A DNA stretch of 64,000 nt, from positions 1,933,001 through 1,997,000 of the forward strand of contig CANUEZ040000105.1 of the NCBI GenBank assembly GCA_948099385.1. Direction: 5' to 3'. The DNA comes from Fasciola hepatica. Its lineage: Eukaryota > Platyhelminthes > Trematoda > Plagiorchiida > Fasciolidae. Below the pieces are notes generated by a model. That model ran no database searches. It was given only the letters and a program-made list of their open reading frames with translations, and was not told where the DNA came from. The translations under genes were made by a program, and so were the position numbers. This document shows, piece after piece, positions 60,840 to 64,000 of this stretch (positions within the stretch are counted from its first letter, which is position 1; every line of letters begins with the position of its first letter).

Positions 60840-61790
60840 TGTGCCGAAGATCCCACTAAAGATAATTCATTCCTCGCCTTCAAATCTGTTTTCCTCATCT
60901 AACTATTTCTTCTCTCATGTCAACTTTCCCGATCGATATTACAGAAATAGAAAGACTATCGCTAGTTTTTCCACTACGACTAGAACAGGTATAAGAGCAA
61001 ACCGATTGACCGGTCTGGCTTCCAGATCCGGTGCCATTACCCTCGTCATTGGTAATGGAATCCAAACGAATCGAGTATCGAAATATTCCATCGATCAAAC
61101 CGAAGACGGACAAGGAACAAAAGCGATACCAAAGAGGTTAGAATGAGCGTAAGAGTGAGCAAAATGTCGGTGCTACATGATAAATTAATTTATCGTCACA
61201 AATACTATTACATGTTTCTACTTTTCAAATTAAAAAACTAATTGCACTGGGTGATGCGTAAAGAGTCATTCCAAACGTCGTTTGTATTCAAGGTGCACGG
61301 CAACGAAAATGGATTAGACTACTAGACAGCGTAATCAGTCTTGATCCAATAAGAAATACAGCCTCCGGAAGGTGGGAAAACTTGAAGTAGGTCAAAACAG
61401 GGCAAATAGGTGTCCAAATTTCATTACGTCGGGGTTGTTTCTATCTAGTTCTTTTTACGTCTAATGGCATATAGATTTTGGTAAAAGTTTACCAGTTGTT
61501 TATAGAAACTTGACGGTAATGCTTGCAATTAGTCACTGTTTCGACTGTCGCTGACAACTAATCTCAAACTTGATAGAAATAAGGAACTTCGGGCATTTAA
61601 GAGCATTAACTACAATGCTTTGTAAATAACAACGCACTTTCAATTCGGAAACACAATGAGTACTTACTTTGTATAACCTCTAAAATGAGTGTAATTTATG
61701 CACCAAAGTGATTGGGTAAGAGGGCCACGCAACCCCTACACAGGGAAAGCATTTAAAAGAATGCGATTGTCTTATGGTTTGCTTTAGCGC
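60840..61790. other. No gene recognised
   Basis: The stretch 60895-61113 is open on both strands with polar translations; no motif was seen. The remainder is AT-rich with short frames. Confidence 0.4.
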
Positions 61791-61809
61791 CTAACTCTGT
61801 GCAACCTCC

Positions 61810-62270
61810 AGTCCAGTCAATTACTAGGTCACTGATTGTTCAGTAACCCCAAATGGTTTGCCTAATTAGTCTCAAACATTTGTTCTATATACGTTTGCGC
61901 ACTTTTTAGTGTACAGTGTACCGTGCATACGATGAGATACGTGTTTAAAGGGATAGCAGGACACTTCCGAGCTCTTTCTCGCAGGGGAACCGTTTGAACC
62001 TTCAACAGCACAATCATACAACATCTGGTTGATGCTGGACTCTAGGTGAATACAACGAAGGCTTTCAAATCAGTCATGGTCACATTCAGAATCCACAACA
62101 AAGGACTACTCAAGGGACTGATCACGGCGGCCGAAGGTCGAGTCCGGAACTGTGGAGTTTACGCAACCTCGTGCAACCCCGTTTTTCTTGCCACGGCCGT
62201 AACAAGTGTTCTCTCTGTAATAACTATGTACAGAGTTCCCAGGCCCTCACATTTGGCTGTCACCACCGAC
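61810..62270 (+). pseudogene. Strongly decayed PLE GIY-YIG endonuclease fragment
   Basis: Nucleotide alignment with the endonuclease end of the PLE at 44 kb runs through several short blocks. ctgattgttcag is followed by agtctcaaacatttgttctatat (the SQSFVLYQF segment), then a worn YIG region. Next, in one frame, SRRGTV-stop-TFNSTIIQHLVDAG stands against the family's S(R/K)GTVRTINSAILQHLVDSG. Further on, aacctcgtgcaac and ggccgtaacaagtg match the end of the coding region. Stops and frame changes are frequent and differences run at roughly three in ten bases, so this copy is far older than the one at 44 kb but belongs to the same subfamily. It has no RT part. Confidence 0.75.
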
Positions 62271-62726
62271 TTTGTGTTTTTTGAAACTACACACTGAAAC
62301 CTACATTTACTTAGATCAGTGTTACAAGGACCATTGGGTTTCAGTATGTTGTCAAGTCACTAGATTTGTACACATCTGCTCATCTACAGCAAATTTAATC
62401 ATTTCACAAAATCTACTCTGTCTGAGGTGATACATCGACAAGAAATTTCTTCGTGGAACAGGCTTTTCATAAAAAGATACGCGAACGTTTTTGGGATTGT
62501 ATTTGAATGACAAGACAAAATTTCCCTGAGGCACACGACCGGTTTTACAGTTTTTGCCGCTCATCAGGTATGCATACCCGGCACTGCTCCACACAATCAC
62601 CCTTATACTTGAGCAATTCACAGTTGGCTTACAGCTGTAATTTCATTCGAATCAAATAGAGTGCAGGTGAACAGAGAGTCCATGTTCTGAGTCACGCGGT
62701 GATTCTACCGAAGTCAATTCGTTCGT
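62271..62726. other. No gene recognised
   Basis: The minus-strand frame 62352-62621 has no motif; nothing else was seen. Confidence 0.4.
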
Positions 62727-62880
62727 TAACATGGCTAATCTTCAGAACGAGGACACATGGTCCCAGGTATGCATTTTCGATATGAGTAGTGTGACATTGT
62801 ATCTGGATACCATACTACTCATGTCGGAAATCCATACTTGAGACTATATGTCGTCGTTCTGAAGGTTAGCCGTGGTAACT
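62727..62880. repeat. Imperfect foldback (about 60-bp arms), old MITE-like element
   Basis: The left arm from gttaacatggctaatcttcagaacg to gatatgagtagt pairs with the right arm from actactcatgtcgg to cgttctgaaggttagccgtggtaac. About four in five bases pair, with small offsets, around a central 20-nt segment. Unrelated in sequence to the foldback at 55.9 kb. Confidence 0.7.
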
Positions 62881-64000
62881 GACGAATAAACTTTGGGAGA
62901 ATCACCGTGTTATTCTAAAGCTAGACTGCTCCGTACGATTCAAATAAAATTGCAGCTGTAGGTGAACATTCTTCCTAGCAGGACGCTTATAATGGGACTG
63001 TTTACTCAGTTCCAAGCCTTAATTTCAGTTTTCATGCATTATTTGTTAAAGTTTGATAAAGTAATATTTTTCACTTGGAAGGAAACAGTGCATCGAAATA
63101 CAGTTGAAATAAATCAGTAAATTTGCAAGTGCTACATTTTAGCCCTGTGCACCTCTGAACGATTTATTAGGATGGCCATAATCAGAATCTAGTTATCCAT
63201 TCACAGAATTCAAACGAATGACGTATTGCTAAATCCTCACTCATGTAGATCGTCAAAAGACTCTTAAAAAGCATGTTAGCTTGGTCGTACGTACATTCAT
63301 CAGAAGGCTTGTGTGTGCGTGAGTGCGTGTGCCCATATGTTAATATATTCGGAATTCGTCGGTGAACATAGGTGACCAAAAGGGCGGTATCAGAGTCACA
63401 TCGGCTAAAACTAGCAACCAAATAGCCGAATCGTATTCACTATGCGTCCACCCGTTTATCCGAGCCAATCACAAGGCACAGGCAGTACGATTGTGACATG
63501 CATTGTTCGGTTTAGGAAGTGGCACAGTGCGTGAGTGGGTAAACTTGTGAGTAAGCGATACAAGCAGATTTTACATGTACGGGTTTCTATGTCTGCCAGA
63601 AGAAATACATAATTATAGAAACCACTTCACGCATGGTTGAGTGACGGACAAACTAAAGAGACGATATTAGAATTGAAACATTTCTGAATTAAGCAAAAAA
63701 ACAGCGTCCATGTTACAACAATCGGGAACAGACCAACCATTAGCACATTCTGAAAGAAAGGAAGCCAAATTACGCCACATTCCTTAGCGTACTGCCACAT
63801 TAGTATACTTGATAATCAGTAGCATCAAGGCTCACCCGCTATCAGTGTTCGACTGAGGCACTCGTCGAAGCACTCACTCAGCACGCGTGTTTGCTATTAC
63901 CATTACAGTGCAAAACTACCAAGTCATAACCAAGCCTCAAGCGTGACGTTTACTTTGTGAATTAGAAGAGAGTTAACTGCGAGGCTATCCAGGAGAACTC
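62881..64000. other. No gene recognised
   Basis: Short frames only, plus a short gtgtgcgtgagtgcgtgtgc stretch near 63311. The window ends in ordinary non-coding sequence. Confidence 0.4.

Overview
The window looks like a piece of a metazoan nuclear genome. It is AT-leaning (about 40 % GC by eye), with short scattered exons, polypyrimidine-AG acceptors and GT donors, long microsatellites, a eukaryotic tRNA-Glu gene present twice, many decayed tRNA-derived repeats, and Penelope-like (PLE) and non-LTR retrotransposon remains. There are no operons or bacterial-style gene packing. PLEs with a GIY-YIG endonuclease, together with very small introns and exons, fit a flatworm such as a trematode, but that is inference; nothing here fixes the species.

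Layout. 1-10.46 kb is mostly non-coding. It holds tRNA-derived repeats (3.55 and 5.6 kb), TCA and TAG microsatellites, the 3' end of an unidentified gene (6.09-6.54 kb) and a decayed non-LTR reverse transcriptase (9.0-9.2 kb). 10.47-38.79 kb is the dominant feature: two very large inverted repeats placed end to end. LIR1 has 3.6-kb arms (10465-14055 and 18941-22535) around a 4.9-kb spacer, and each arm carries an intact tRNA-Glu(TTC) gene. LIR2 starts only about 305 bp later. It has 4.55-kb arms (22841-27391 and 34246-38787) around a 6.9-kb spacer, and each arm carries a 5'-truncated PLE GIY-YIG fragment and a C2-domain-like exon. The arms are almost identical inside and more diverged at their outer ends.

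38.8-64 kb holds candidate exons at 43.4 kb, a nearly complete PLE on the minus strand (44.04-46.63 kb) with a single 2-bp frameshift between its reverse transcriptase and endonuclease parts, several small unidentified ORFs (48-50 kb), a cluster of tRNA-like sequences (52.85-53.13 kb), an almost perfect 153-bp foldback (55.9 kb), a phase-consistent multi-exon gene of unknown function on the plus strand (56.73-59.88 kb), a strongly decayed PLE endonuclease fragment (61.8-62.27 kb) and an old foldback (62.73-62.88 kb).

Most reading frames in the window are chance frames. Host gene models given here are inferred from splice signals and frame only, with no database support, and their functions are left open unless a motif is visible. 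The pair of adjacent giant palindromes is the observation most worth following up.
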